From: Dehalococcoidia bacterium
GTDB taxonomy: Bacteria; Chloroflexota; Dehalococcoidia; SpSt-223
Assembly: GCA_025054935.1 (NCBI GenBank)
Contig: JANWZD010000001.1
Span: 575,008-639,007, forward strand
DNA length: 64,000 nucleotides
Direction: 5' to 3'
Position numbers and translations under genes: made by a program. The notes under the pieces are model-generated. The model was given only the letters and a program-made list of their open reading frames with translations, was not told where the DNA came from and did no database searches. This document shows positions 23,938-34,760 of the stretch, in pieces (positions within the stretch are counted from its first letter, which is position 1; every line of letters begins with the position of its first letter).

Positions 23938-25277
23938 CGCGCCTCCGCGAGGATCGACTGCACCACCTCAGTATGCAGATGGCGGTTGCGGAAGGCCGGG
24001 CTGGCGAGCACTCGGCGTAAGAACGGCACCGTTGTGACCACCCCTTCGATCACCGTTTCGGCAAGCGCCCGGTCCAAGCGGGCAATCGCCTCGTCGCGCG
24101 TCCGCCCGCGAGCGATGATCTTCGCGAGCAGCGAATCATAGTATGGCGGAATAGTGTACCCCGCCATCAGATGGCTATCGACCCGGATCCCCGGGCCGCC
24201 CGGCGGGCGATAGGCGGTGACCGTCCCGACGACGGGGCGGAAATCGCGCTCCGGGTCTTCGGCGGTGACCCGGCACTCGATGACATGCCCATCGGCTTCG
24301 CTCGCGAGCGGCGCGATCCGCTCGCCCGCCGCAATCCGCAGCTGTTCCCGCACGAGGTCGACGCCGGTCAGCTCCTCAGTGACCGGATGCTCCACCTGAA
24401 GCCGCGTGTTCATCTCGATGAAGTAGTACCGTCCTTCCCGGTCGACGAGAAATTCTACTGTCCCTGCATTGACATAGCCGATTGCCGCTGCGCCGCGCAC
24501 CGCGTCGTCAGCCATTGCGCGCAGCGTTTCCGGAGGAAGCGCCGGCGCCGGCGCTTCTTCAATGATTTTCTGATACCGCCGCTGGGTCGAGCAGTCGCGC
24601 GTGCCAAGCGCGATCGTCGTCCCGAAACGATCGGCCAGTACCTGCACTTCGACATGGCGGGGGCTCTCGAGATATTTCTCAAGATAAAGGTCCGCCCGCC
24701 CAAACGCTGTCTCCGCTTCGGCCTCAGCGAGCGGGTAGCAGTGGATCAGCTCCGCTTCATCGCGGGCAACGCGCATGCCGCGTCCGCCGCCGCCGAGCGC
24801 CGCCTTCAGAATGACCGGATATCCAATCGCAGCAGCACGGTCCCGCGCCTCGGCCACATTGCGCAGCGGGCGGTCTGTTCCCGGCACCGTCGGTACGCCG
24901 ACTGCCGCCATCCGCGCCCGCGCCCGCGCTTTATCGCCCATCTCGCGGATCGCTTCTGCCGGCGGCCCAACGAAAACTAGGCCACAATGCTCGCAAATCT
25001 CAGGAAGGTAGGGATTCTCCGAAAGAAAACCGTAGCCGGGGTGGACCGCGTCGCAGTTGGTCAGCAGTGCCGCCGTGATGATGTTCGGGATGTTCAGGTA
25101 GCTCTTCGCGCTCGGCCCCGGACCGATGCAAATCGACTCGTCGGCCAACTGAACTGCGAGGCTGTCGCGATCGGCCTCAGAATAGCCGACTACCGAGCGG
25201 ATCCCGAGGTCGCGGCAGGCGCGGATGATGCGAACGGCAATCTCTCCGCGGTTCGCAATGAACAGTTTGCGAAACAC
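23934..25277 (-). CDS. accC: biotin carboxylase subunit of acetyl-CoA carboxylase
   Basis: It carboxylates biotin on the carrier protein using ATP and bicarbonate. The 447-aa length is normal. N-terminal motif FRKLFIANRGEIAVRIIRAC, the ATP-grasp glycine loop KAALGGGGRGMRVARDE, and the catalytic region NAGTVEFLVDREG followed by FIEMNTRLQVEHPVTE are present. GTG 25277 was chosen because the conserved N terminus starts there; the longer frame adds only Arg/Pro-rich residues. The 206 nt upstream, up to pnp, hold no accB and no gene I can support. Confidence 0.93.
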   Translation of the reverse strand: MFRKLFIANRGEIAVRIIRACRDLGIRSVVGYSEADRDSLAVQLADESICIGPGPSAKSYLNIPNIITAALLTNCDAVHPGYGFLSENPYLPEICEHCGLVFVGPPAEAIREMGDKARARARMAAVGVPTVPGTDRPLRNVAEARDRAAAIGYPVILKAALGGGGRGMRVARDEAELIHCYPLAEAEAETAFGRADLYLEKYLESPRHVEVQVLADRFGTTIALGTRDCSTQRRYQKIIEEAPAPALPPETLRAMADDAVRGAAAIGYVNAGTVEFLVDREGRYYFIEMNTRLQVEHPVTEELTGVDLVREQLRIAAGERIAPLASEADGHVIECRVTAEDPERDFRPVVGTVTAYRPPGGPGIRVDSHLMAGYTIPPYYDSLLAKIIARGRTRDEAIARLDRALAETVIEGVVTTVPFLRRVLASPAFRNRHLHTEVVQSILAEAR

Positions 25278-25483
25278 GTTACGCCCTTTCCCGCGCGGCG
25301 GTGTTCCGGGTCGCGTTTGACGATGCCTCCCGTCGACGGCCCGCAGCCCTCGGTCGACGCGCTGCCTCCGCGCGGGCTTCCTGGCGCGGGAGGCTCCCGG
25401 CACCTTCCCCCACCAGTGCGCAAGCGAACTGCCGGCTTGCAGGGGCGGCCGTCATTCGCCGAGACGACGCGGCAGAAGCGCGA

Positions 25484-27691
<2,208 letters not shown>

Positions 27692-27785
27692 CTTCCACTT
27701 CCCCGCCCGACGCAGCATCGCGCCAGACGTCTCGAACCTTGTGAAGGAAGGGAGGGCAGGCGAGAACGGCCCAGGTCACCGCAGC

Positions 27786-27807
27786 CAAGCCGCCTGCGGG
27801 CGGCTTG
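27786..27807 (-). other. strong hairpin between rpsO and pnp
   Basis: CAAGCCGCC (27786-27794) is fully complementary to GGCGGCTTG (27799-27807) with a 4-nt loop. It lies in the 161-nt rpsO-pnp leader. No T-run follows it in the minus direction, so it looks like a processing or attenuation structure rather than a terminator. Confidence 0.6.
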
Positions 27808-27852
27808 AACGGGGAGAGGGGCGCAGCCGCACGAGAGACGACGTCACCTTGG

Positions 27853-28119
27853 TTATTTGCGCAGCCCAAGCCGCGCGATCAGGGCGCGGTAGCGGTTGAC
27901 GTCTTCCCGCGCGAGATACGCCAGCAGCCGGCGGCGCTGGCCGACCATCATCAGCAAGCCGCGCCGGGAATGGTGATCGTGCTTGTGCTCGCGCAGGTGG
28001 TTGGTTAGGGCATTAATCCGTTCGGTCAGGAGCGCAACTTGGACCTCAGGCGAGCCGGTATCGGTAGGATGCGTTCGGAACTGCTCGATAATCTGCTGCG
28101 TTCGCTCTTTACTTAGCAC
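27853..28119 (-). CDS. rpsO: 30S ribosomal protein S15
   Basis: S15 binds 16S rRNA in the platform of the small subunit. The 88-aa product shows the family signature [20 protein letters not shown], then [20 protein letters not shown] and [16 protein letters not shown]. Length is exactly typical. The start is GTG 28119 with AAAGGGGAA about 11 nt upstream; a much longer frame upstream is a GC-rich artefact. It is followed by pnp. Confidence 0.96.
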   Translation of the reverse strand: MLSKERTQQIIEQFRTHPTDTGSPEVQVALLTERINALTNHLREHKHDHHSRRGLLMMVGQRRRLLAYLAREDVNRYRALIARLGLRK

Positions 28120-28222
28120 GCCCGCGTTCCCCTTTCTCTCACTCTGCGCCGCGCGTCGGGCGTCCTCGCGGCGCCCCGATTGGGCACTGGTTCGTACGTT
28201 CTCGTTCTTCCTTCCAGCACGA

Positions 28223-28231
28223 AGTATAGCA
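28223..28231 (-). promoter_or_regulatory. extended -10 promoter of rpsO-pnp
   Basis: On the minus strand TGC-TATACT (28231-28223) is an extended -10 box about 100 nt upstream of the rpsO start. No good -35 hexamer is seen at 17 nt, as usual for extended -10 promoters. Confidence 0.6.
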
Positions 28232-28270
28232 GGTTCCTTCACCCCTTCTTCGCGGTTCGCGGCCGCGCAG

Positions 28271-28299
28271 TTGTCAAGCGCGCGCCGGCATGCTACCAT
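28271..28299 (+). promoter_or_regulatory. promoter of the tetR-men operon
   Basis: TTGTCA (28271-28276) and TACCAT (28294-28299) are separated by exactly 17 nt. TGC directly precedes the -10, making it also an extended -10. The predicted start is near 28306, the first base of the operator. Confidence 0.75.
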
Positions 28300-28305
28300 A
28301 GCTCC

Positions 28306-28325
28306 AACCGACTTGTCAGTCGGTT
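28306..28325 (+). promoter_or_regulatory. TetR-type operator
   Basis: AACCGAC and GTCGGTT form a perfect 7-bp inverted repeat around TTGTCA. It lies at the predicted start site of the promoter above and 16 nt before the tetR ATG. Size and symmetry are typical of autoregulatory TetR-family operators. Confidence 0.8.
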
Positions 28326-28341
28326 TAGAAAAGAGTGAAAC

Positions 28342-28953
28342 ATGAATCAGGTGCGAGCGCGCGACCGGCGCGATGGAATTCTCGATGCAGCGCTGCGGGT
28401 GTTCGCCCGGGCAGGGTATCACCTCGCCAGTGTCGATGAGATCGCCCGCGAAGCGCGCACCTCCAAGGGCGGGATCTACTTCCATTTCCCGAGCAAGGAG
28501 CGGCTCTTTCTCCTCCTGCTCGACCGCGCCGCTGCCCAGCTTCGCGCCCGCGTTGAGACGGCGATCGCGGCAGCCCCGGACCCCGTCGCCAAAATCGAGG
28601 CCGCGCTGGGGGCTGTTCTCGACGCTTTTGCCTCTCATCGCGACCTCGCCCGCCTCTTCCTCGTCGAGGGGGTCGCCGCCGGACAGCCCATTCGGCAGCG
28701 GCTGCGAGCGCTCCATGACGAATTCACCTCGCTGATCCGCGACCAGCTCGACGACGCTGTCGCCGCCGGCGCAATCGCCCCGATCGATACCGCCCTTGTT
28801 GCCCAAGCGTGGTTCGGCGCCCTGAACGAGGTCGTGACCGCCTGGTCGCACGCCGAGCCCCCCGCTTCGCTGCGCGAGGCGTATTGGACATTGCGCCGCC
28901 TTTTCCTGCGCGGGGTCGGGCTCGATCCTGAGCGCTCATCGGAGCAGCCATGA
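28342..28953 (+). CDS. TetR family transcriptional regulator
   Basis: The 203-aa protein has the N-terminal TetR helix-turn-helix ([20 protein letters not shown], then [20 protein letters not shown]) and an all-helical ligand-binding C-terminal domain. It should repress its own promoter through the perfect palindrome at 28306-28325. Its stop overlaps the menF start (ATGA), so it is the first gene of the menaquinone operon and the whole operon should be under its control. The inducer is unknown; an acyl-CoA, a quinone or a pathway intermediate are guesses. Confidence 0.92.
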   Translation: MNQVRARDRRDGILDAALRVFARAGYHLASVDEIAREARTSKGGIYFHFPSKERLFLLLLDRAAAQLRARVETAIAAAPDPVAKIEAALGAVLDAFASHRDLARLFLVEGVAAGQPIRQRLRALHDEFTSLIRDQLDDAVAAGAIAPIDTALVAQAWFGALNEVVTAWSHAEPPASLREAYWTLRRLFLRGVGLDPERSSEQP

Positions 28954-30269
28954 CGATTGCCGCCCGCGAAGCTGCCGCCTCTCTCCGCCCGCCCCGCCTT
29001 CGGGTGACGGTTTCGCGGCTCGCCGGCGCTGACCCCCTCGCGCTGTTTGCCGAGCGCGGTCAGGAAGACGCTTTCTTCTGGGCGCATCCGGCGACCGGCC
29101 GCGCCTTCGCCGGCGTCGGCGCGGCGGCTGTTTTCCGCGCTGCGGGACCGGATCGCCTCGAGCGCGCGGACGCGTGGTGGCGAGCGCTGGTGGAGGCGAG
29201 CGAGGTCGACGCCCCCGCCGATGCCCCAGCAGCGCCTCTCTGCGTCGGCGGGGTCGCCTTCGACCCTCATCGCCCCCTTGCCCCGCACTGGGATCCCTTC
29301 GGCAGCGCTTGGTTCTTTATCCCGGCCGTCGCTGTCGTCGTCGAGTTCGGCTCCGCATGGCGGGTCGACTGCGGGTCCGTCGCCTCTCCCCTCCGCGCTC
29401 TCGACGGCGAGGCAGCCGACCTCCGCCTCGCGCCGGCAGCACCCGCAGCTTTCTGCCTTTCCGACGGCGCCCTTTCTTTTCGGCGCGCTGTCGAGCAGGT
29501 CGTCGCTGAGATTGCGCGCGGCGCGTTCGAGAAGCTGGTGCTCGCCCGCGAAGTGATCTACCGCAACGCGGCGCCGTTTCCTGTTCTCTCCGCGCTCGAC
29601 CGCCTGCGCGCCGCCTACCCCGGATGCGCCACATTCGCTGTTGCCCGCGGGGAGCGCGTCTTCCTCGGCGCAACGCCCGAGCGACTGGTCCGCTTGACTG
29701 GCAGCACGCTCCAGACGATGTGTCTCGCCGGCTCTGCGCCGCGCGGCGCCACCGCCGAGACCGATGCGCGTCTCGCGCTCTCCCTGCTTGGGGACCCGAA
29801 GGAGCGACGAGAGCACCACTTCGTCGTCGCCGCGATGCGCGAGGCGCTTACCCCGCTTTGCAGCAGATTGGACATCCCCGCGCAGCCGACCGTCGTCAGT
29901 CTACCGAACCTTCACCACCTGAAGACCTCGGTCACCGGTCAGCTCCGGGGCGAGGAGACAATCTTCGCCGTGGTTGACCGTCTTCATCCTACTCCTGCCG
30001 TCGGCGCGGCTCCCCCGTCGGCTGCCTTCCCGGCGATCCGCCGGCACGAACCGTTTGACCGCGGCTGGTTCGCCGCCCCGCTCGGTTGGCTCACGCCGAC
30101 GGACGGGGAGTTCGTCGTCGCCCTCCGGTCGGCGCTGGTCACCGGAGAGGAAGCGAGACTGTACGCCGGCTGCGGGATCGTCGCCGGCTCTGATCCCGAG
30201 CGGGAACTGCAGGAGACAGAGTTGAAGCTGCAGCCGATGCGCGAAGCATTGCAGGTGAGCGGGCCATGA
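28950..30269 (+). CDS. menF: isochorismate synthase
   Basis: It converts chorismate to isochorismate, the first committed step of menaquinone synthesis. The 439-aa protein belongs to the chorismate-binding family: EIARGAFEKLVLAREV with the catalytic Lys, then LGATPERLVRLTG, GSAPRGATAETD and the C-terminal VALRSALVTGEEARLYAGCG and EELKLQPM-like ETELKLQPMREAL. Its ATG overlaps tetR and its stop overlaps menD, so translation is coupled. It could be annotated salicylate synthase or EntC by homology, but the operon fixes the role. Confidence 0.93.
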   Translation: MTIAAREAAASLRPPRLRVTVSRLAGADPLALFAERGQEDAFFWAHPATGRAFAGVGAAAVFRAAGPDRLERADAWWRALVEASEVDAPADAPAAPLCVGGVAFDPHRPLAPHWDPFGSAWFFIPAVAVVVEFGSAWRVDCGSVASPLRALDGEAADLRLAPAAPAAFCLSDGALSFRRAVEQVVAEIARGAFEKLVLAREVIYRNAAPFPVLSALDRLRAAYPGCATFAVARGERVFLGATPERLVRLTGSTLQTMCLAGSAPRGATAETDARLALSLLGDPKERREHHFVVAAMREALTPLCSRLDIPAQPTVVSLPNLHHLKTSVTGQLRGEETIFAVVDRLHPTPAVGAAPPSAAFPAIRRHEPFDRGWFAAPLGWLTPTDGEFVVALRSALVTGEEARLYAGCGIVAGSDPERELQETELKLQPMREALQVSGP

Positions 30270-31996
30270 GCCATGCCGAGACGCTGCGGAGCTTCATCGG
30301 CGCCTTCGTCGACGCCCTCGCCGCTGCGGGCGTCCGCGAGGCAGTGATCTGCCCGGGCTCGCGCTCAACGCCGCTCGCGCTGCTGCTCCGGCGCCATCCC
30401 CGCATCCGGACGTGGGTCCTTCTCGATGAGCGCTCCGCCGCCTTCTTCGCGCTTGGGCTTGCGAAAGCGGAGCGCAATCCCGTCGCCGTCGTCGCGACCT
30501 CAGGAACAGCGACCGCCAATTTCTTCCCTGCCGTCATCGAAGCGTATTACGGCCGGGCGCCGCTCCTTGTGCTCACCGCCGACCGGCCTCCCGAGCTGCG
30601 CGAAGTGGGCGCCCTCCAAACGATCGACCAAGTGCGGCTGTATGGCGGGCAGGTCAAGTGGTTTCAGGAGCTGCTTCTTCCCGAGCCCGGCCCACGAGCG
30701 GCGCGGCAGGCGCGGATGGTCGCCGCCCGCGCCGTCGCGCTCGCCAAGGGAGATCGCCCCGGCCCGGTTCATATCAACGTGCCCGTCCGCGAGCCGCTTC
30801 TCCCTGCGCCCGGCCTGCCGCCCGCTGCGCCGGCGCCGACGATCATCGAAGGTGACCGCGTCCTCCCTCCCGGCGCCATCGCCGACCTCGCAGCCTCGCT
30901 GGCGAGAGCGCGGCGCGGGGTCATCGTCTGCGGGCCACAAGACGACCCGGCCTTTCCCGCCGCCGCAGCGCGCCTCGGGGCCGCGTTGAGATGGCCCGTG
31001 CTCGCCGATGTGCTCTCGCAGCTGCGCGGCAGCGAGTGCGGAGCAGATACGGTGCTCGCCGCCTACGACCTGTTCCTGCGCGAGCCGGCAGTTACGCAGG
31101 CGCTTGCCGCCGACTGCATCGTTCGCTTCGGCGCGACACCGGTGTCAAAGGCGCTGCAGAGCTATCTCGAGCAGTCGACGGCACGCCAAGTTGTCATTGA
31201 CCCGGGAGGATGGCCCGACCCTGCCGTGACGGCGACCGACATTATCTGGGCGAGCCCCACCGCGCTGTGCGCTGCCCTTGCCGAGCAAGTCGGCGCCAGT
31301 GCGGCAGACCCCGGCTGGCTGGTGCGCTGGCAGGCGCTCGAGACTGAGGCGCGGCGCGCCTTCGAAGAAGCACTCGCGGCGGAGCGAGCGCTGTCGGAGC
31401 CGGCCGTGTTCGCCGCCCTCGCGCATGCGCTGCCAGCAGGCGCAACGCTTGTGCTCGGCAACAGCATGCCGATCCGCGACGCCGAGACTGTTCTCCCGGT
31501 CCTCGGGCGGCGCGTCCGCATGCTCGCCAATCGCGGCGCGAGCGGGATCGACGGGGTGGTCTCGACCGCGCTTGGGGTCGCCGCCCTTCGCCAGCCCGTC
31601 GTTCTCGTCCTTGGGGACCTCTCCTTCTACCACGATCTCAACGGCCTGCTCGCCGCCAAGCGCTATCGCCTGAGCGCGACGATCATCGTGATCAACAATG
31701 ACGGGGGCGGCATCTTCTCCTTCTTGCCGCAGGCCGAGCAGGCAGACCATTTCGAAGAGCTGTTCGGCACCCCGCATGGGCTCGATTTCACGCCGGCGGC
31801 CGACCTGTACGGGCTGACCTACCGCCGCGTGGAAGGAGCCGACCATCTGCGCGGCCTCGTAGCCGCCTCGCTCGAAGCGCCGGGGGTCACTGTTCTCGAG
31901 GTCCGCACTCGTCGTGACGAGAACGTCGCCGTCCACCGGCGCTTGATGGCGGCGGTCTCGGCAGCGCTTCGCGGCGTGGAGCTGCGTTCGCCATGA
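30266..31996 (+). CDS. menD: SEPHCHC synthase
   Basis: MenD is a thiamine-diphosphate enzyme joining isochorismate and 2-oxoglutarate. The 576-aa length is normal. N-terminal VREAVICPGSRSTPLALLLR and the conserved DERSAAFFALGLAKA, the central LVLTADRPPELREVGA, and the ThDP-binding region LVLGDLSFYHDLNGLLAAK with IVINNDGGGIFSFLPQ are all visible. It overlaps menF and menH by 4 nt each. It needs the cofactor whose salvage is encoded at 56043-58728. Confidence 0.95.
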   Translation: MSHAETLRSFIGAFVDALAAAGVREAVICPGSRSTPLALLLRRHPRIRTWVLLDERSAAFFALGLAKAERNPVAVVATSGTATANFFPAVIEAYYGRAPLLVLTADRPPELREVGALQTIDQVRLYGGQVKWFQELLLPEPGPRAARQARMVAARAVALAKGDRPGPVHINVPVREPLLPAPGLPPAAPAPTIIEGDRVLPPGAIADLAASLARARRGVIVCGPQDDPAFPAAAARLGAALRWPVLADVLSQLRGSECGADTVLAAYDLFLREPAVTQALAADCIVRFGATPVSKALQSYLEQSTARQVVIDPGGWPDPAVTATDIIWASPTALCAALAEQVGASAADPGWLVRWQALETEARRAFEEALAAERALSEPAVFAALAHALPAGATLVLGNSMPIRDAETVLPVLGRRVRMLANRGASGIDGVVSTALGVAALRQPVVLVLGDLSFYHDLNGLLAAKRYRLSATIIVINNDGGGIFSFLPQAEQADHFEELFGTPHGLDFTPAADLYGLTYRRVEGADHLRGLVAASLEAPGVTVLEVRTRRDENVAVHRRLMAAVSAALRGVELRSP

Positions 31997-32826
31997 CGAG
32001 CGTCGCTGTCCGGGGAGTTCGCTACCACGTTGCGCGCTGGGGCGCTGGCCCTCCGCTCGTGCTGCTCCACGGCTTCACGGGCAGCGTCGAGACGTGGCGG
32101 CCATTCCGGAAGGCGTGGCGAGGCCGGCAGCTGATCGCGATCGACCTCATCGGCCACGGCCGAACCACACTGCCGCGTGACCCGGAGCGCGCGACGATGG
32201 CTTCGAGCGTCCGCGATCTCGCCGCTCTCCTCGACGCGCTCGGGATTGCGCGCGCGGCGGTCCTCGGCTACTCGATGGGCGGACGTCTCGCGCTCCGCTT
32301 TGCGCTCGCGTTTCCTCACCGGGTCAGCGCCCTTATCCTCGAAAGCGCCTCCCCGGGGATCGCCTCTGCTCAGGAACGGCAGGAGCGGCTTGCCGCCGAT
32401 GAGCAGCGAGCCCGTCTGCTGGAGCGCGACGGCATCGCCGCCTTCGTCGAGCAGTGGGAAGCGCTGCCGCTGTGGGCCAGCCAAGCACGGCTGCCGCCGG
32501 CAGTGCGGGCACGGCTCCGCCAGCAGCGGCTGGCCTGCTCGGCAGAGGGGCTCGCCCTCAGCCTGCGCGGGATGGGCGCCGGCGCTGAGGAGCCGGTTCT
32601 GGACTGCCTCGTCACCTTCGCCATGCCCGTTCTCCTCATTGCCGGCGCCGAGGACCCGAAATACGTCGCGCTCGCTCAGGCGATGGCAGACCGGCTGCCG
32701 AAGAGCGACATCGCGATCCTGCCCGGGGCCGGGCATGCCACCCATCTCGAGCAGCCGGCTCAGTTCGCTGCTGTCGTCGACCGCTTCCTCCGCTCGGCCT
32801 TTCCGCTCGAGCCGCCTGTCCGCTGA
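31993..32826 (+). CDS. menH: SHCHC synthase (alpha/beta hydrolase)
   Basis: MenH removes pyruvate from SEPHCHC. The 277-aa alpha/beta hydrolase has LVLLHGFTGSVETWRPF, the nucleophile elbow VLGYSMGGRLAL, and the C-terminal His in PGAGHATHLEQPAQFA, so the catalytic triad is complete. The HGFTGS oxyanion motif is typical of MenH. Its ATG overlaps menD. Position inside the men operon makes the assignment firm although similar hydrolases are numerous. Confidence 0.9.
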   Translation: MTSVAVRGVRYHVARWGAGPPLVLLHGFTGSVETWRPFRKAWRGRQLIAIDLIGHGRTTLPRDPERATMASSVRDLAALLDALGIARAAVLGYSMGGRLALRFALAFPHRVSALILESASPGIASAQERQERLAADEQRARLLERDGIAAFVEQWEALPLWASQARLPPAVRARLRQQRLACSAEGLALSLRGMGAGAEEPVLDCLVTFAMPVLLIAGAEDPKYVALAQAMADRLPKSDIAILPGAGHATHLEQPAQFAAVVDRFLRSAFPLEPPVR

Positions 32827-32847
32827 AGCTCCTGAAGGAGGTGCGAA

Positions 32848-33666
32848 ATGCCAGTTGCGTGGCAAAAGCAAGGAGAGTATGAAGACATCATCTACGAGAC
32901 CGCCGAGGGGATGGCAAAGATCACGATCAACCGTCCCCACGTTCGCAACGCCTTTCGTCCCAAGACCATCGTCGAGCTGCAGGATGCGTTCCGCCGTGCC
33001 CATGCCGACAACAGCGTCGGCGTCGTCATCCTGACCGGCGCAGGAACAGAAGCCTTCTGCTCCGGGGGCGACCAAAAAGTGCGCGGCCACGGCGGCTATG
33101 TGGACGAGGAAGGCGTGCCCCGGCTGAACGTGCTGGAGCTGCAGCGCCAGATCCGGCTGCTGCCGAAGCCGGTTATCGCCATGGTCGCCGGCTACGCGAT
33201 CGGCGGGGGCCATGTGCTGCATGTCATTTGCGACCTGACGATCGCCGCCGACAACGCGCGCTTTGGGCAGACCGGCCCGAAAGTCGGCAGCTTCGACGGC
33301 GGCTATGGGGCGCTGATGCTGGCGCGGATCGTCGGCCACAAAAAGGCGCGGGAGATCTGGTATCTCTGCCGGCAATACACCGCGCAAGAAGCGCTCGAGA
33401 TGGGATTGGTCAACGCTGTGGTGCCGCTCGAGCGGCTTGAGGAAGAGACGGTGAAGTGGGCGAAGGAGATCCTCGAAAAGAGCCCGACGGCCATTCGGCT
33501 GCTCAAGGCCTCGTTCAACGCCGACACCGACGGGCTGGCCGGCATCCAGCAGCTTGCGGGCGACGCAACTCTCCTCTACTACCTCACCGATGAGGCAAAA
33601 GAAGGGCGCAACGCCTTTATCGAGAAGCGGAAGCCCGACTTCTCGAAATTCCCGCGCTTTCCGTGA
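32848..33666 (+). CDS. menB: 1,4-dihydroxy-2-naphthoyl-CoA synthase
   Basis: MenB closes the second ring of naphthoyl-CoA from o-succinylbenzoyl-CoA. The 272-aa crotonase-fold protein shows [40 protein letters not shown] and [20 protein letters not shown], followed by [15 protein letters not shown], all typical of MenB. It has its own strong site (GAAGGAGGTG) 22 nt after menH, the only gap in the operon, so it may be translated at a higher level. Confidence 0.95.
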   Translation: MPVAWQKQGEYEDIIYETAEGMAKITINRPHVRNAFRPKTIVELQDAFRRAHADNSVGVVILTGAGTEAFCSGGDQKVRGHGGYVDEEGVPRLNVLELQRQIRLLPKPVIAMVAGYAIGGGHVLHVICDLTIAADNARFGQTGPKVGSFDGGYGALMLARIVGHKKAREIWYLCRQYTAQEALEMGLVNAVVPLERLEEETVKWAKEILEKSPTAIRLLKASFNADTDGLAGIQQLAGDATLLYYLTDEAKEGRNAFIEKRKPDFSKFPRFP

Positions 33667-34760
33667 TCATCGACCGCCTGCGCGCGACGCACGTCCGGGT
33701 GCCGCTCCGTCGGCCCTTCGTCACGGCGCGCGAGGTTCTTCGGGCGCGCGATATCTGGATCGTCCGCCTCGACAGCCGCGAGGGCCTGACCGGAACGGGG
33801 GAAGCCGCTCCTCTCCTCGGCCACGGGCTCGCGGCGGGACCTCCTGTCGCGAGGCTGCTCGATGCCGTCCGCCAGGCACTCCCCGCCGCTCTCGACTGCC
33901 TTCCCCTTCCACGGGGAACAACCGCGACTGAAGCAGCGGTGCGCTTCGCCCTCGAGACCGCGCAGCTCGATCTGCAGGGACAGCTGACCGGGCGATCGCT
34001 CGCCGAGCTGCTTGGGAAGAAGCGACAGGCTTTTCCGGTCAACGCGGTCCTCGGCGCAGCCGCAGACGACGAGGTAGTCGCCGAAGCAACAGCAGCGGTC
34101 GCGGCCGGGTTCGGAACGATCAAAGTGAAGGTGGGCGGCCGCCCGCTCGCCGATGACCTCCGCCGGCTCGAGCGCATCCGAGCGGCGGTGGGGCCGACCG
34201 TCCGACTGCGCATCGATGCCAACGGCGCGTGGGATGCGTCGGCCGCCCTCGCTGCGCTCCGCGCCTTTCGCCCACTCGGGCTTGAACTTGTGGAGCAGCC
34301 GGTTGCCCCGGGGCAGCCTGCGCTCCTCCGTCGGCTGCGTGAGCAGAGCGAGGTCCCGATTGCGGCAGATGAGGACGTTGCGTCGCTCGAAGCGGCGGGG
34401 CAGCTCCTCGCCGCCGATGCCGTCGACCTGCTCGTGCTGAAGCCGATGATCCTCGGCGGCCTCCGCGCTGCGCTCGACCTCGCCGTTCGAGCCTTCGACC
34501 GCGGGGTGCGCTGTTTTGTCACCACCACCATTGAGAGCGGCATCGCGACAGCTGCAGCAGCGCAGCTGGCAGCTGCGCTGCCGGGCGCAGTGCCGGCGTG
34601 CGGCCTTGCGACTGGGCCGCTCCTTGCAAGCGATCTTCTGGCCCAACCGCTGCCGCTGTGCCGCGGGACGATGTACCTGCCGGGCGGCCACGGGCTCGGC
34701 GCGCCGCTAGATGAGCGCGAGCTTGCCCGCTTTGCCGTCCGAGAGAGCCTGGAAGAATGA
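33663..34760 (+). CDS. menC: o-succinylbenzoate synthase
   Basis: MenC dehydrates SHCHC to o-succinylbenzoate. The 365-aa enolase-superfamily enzyme has [20 protein letters not shown] with catalytic Lys, the metal ligand region [26 protein letters not shown] and [11 protein letters not shown] with the second Lys. The fold can also do N-acylamino-acid racemisation or dipeptide epimerisation, but the operon position supports MenC. GTG 33663 overlaps the menB stop, and the stop overlaps menE. Confidence 0.92.
   Translation: MIIDRLRATHVRVPLRRPFVTAREVLRARDIWIVRLDSREGLTGTGEAAPLLGHGLAAGPPVARLLDAVRQALPAALDCLPLPRGTTATEAAVRFALETAQLDLQGQLTGRSLAELLGKKRQAFPVNAVLGAAADDEVVAEATAAVAAGFGTIKVKVGGRPLADDLRRLERIRAAVGPTVRLRIDANGAWDASAALAALRAFRPLGLELVEQPVAPGQPALLRRLREQSEVPIAADEDVASLEAAGQLLAADAVDLLVLKPMILGGLRAALDLAVRAFDRGVRCFVTTTIESGIATAAAAQLAAALPGAVPACGLATGPLLASDLLAQPLPLCRGTMYLPGGHGLGAPLDERELARFAVRESLEE

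Noticed and set aside
25278-25483. Possible accB or small gene between pnp and accC
   Set aside because: No biotin-attachment motif (AMKM) and only Ala/Arg-rich frames. I treat it as leader or spacer.
31819-33387. Minus-strand frame opposite menD-menH-menB
   Set aside because: Antisense to three confident genes; no motif or ribosome site.
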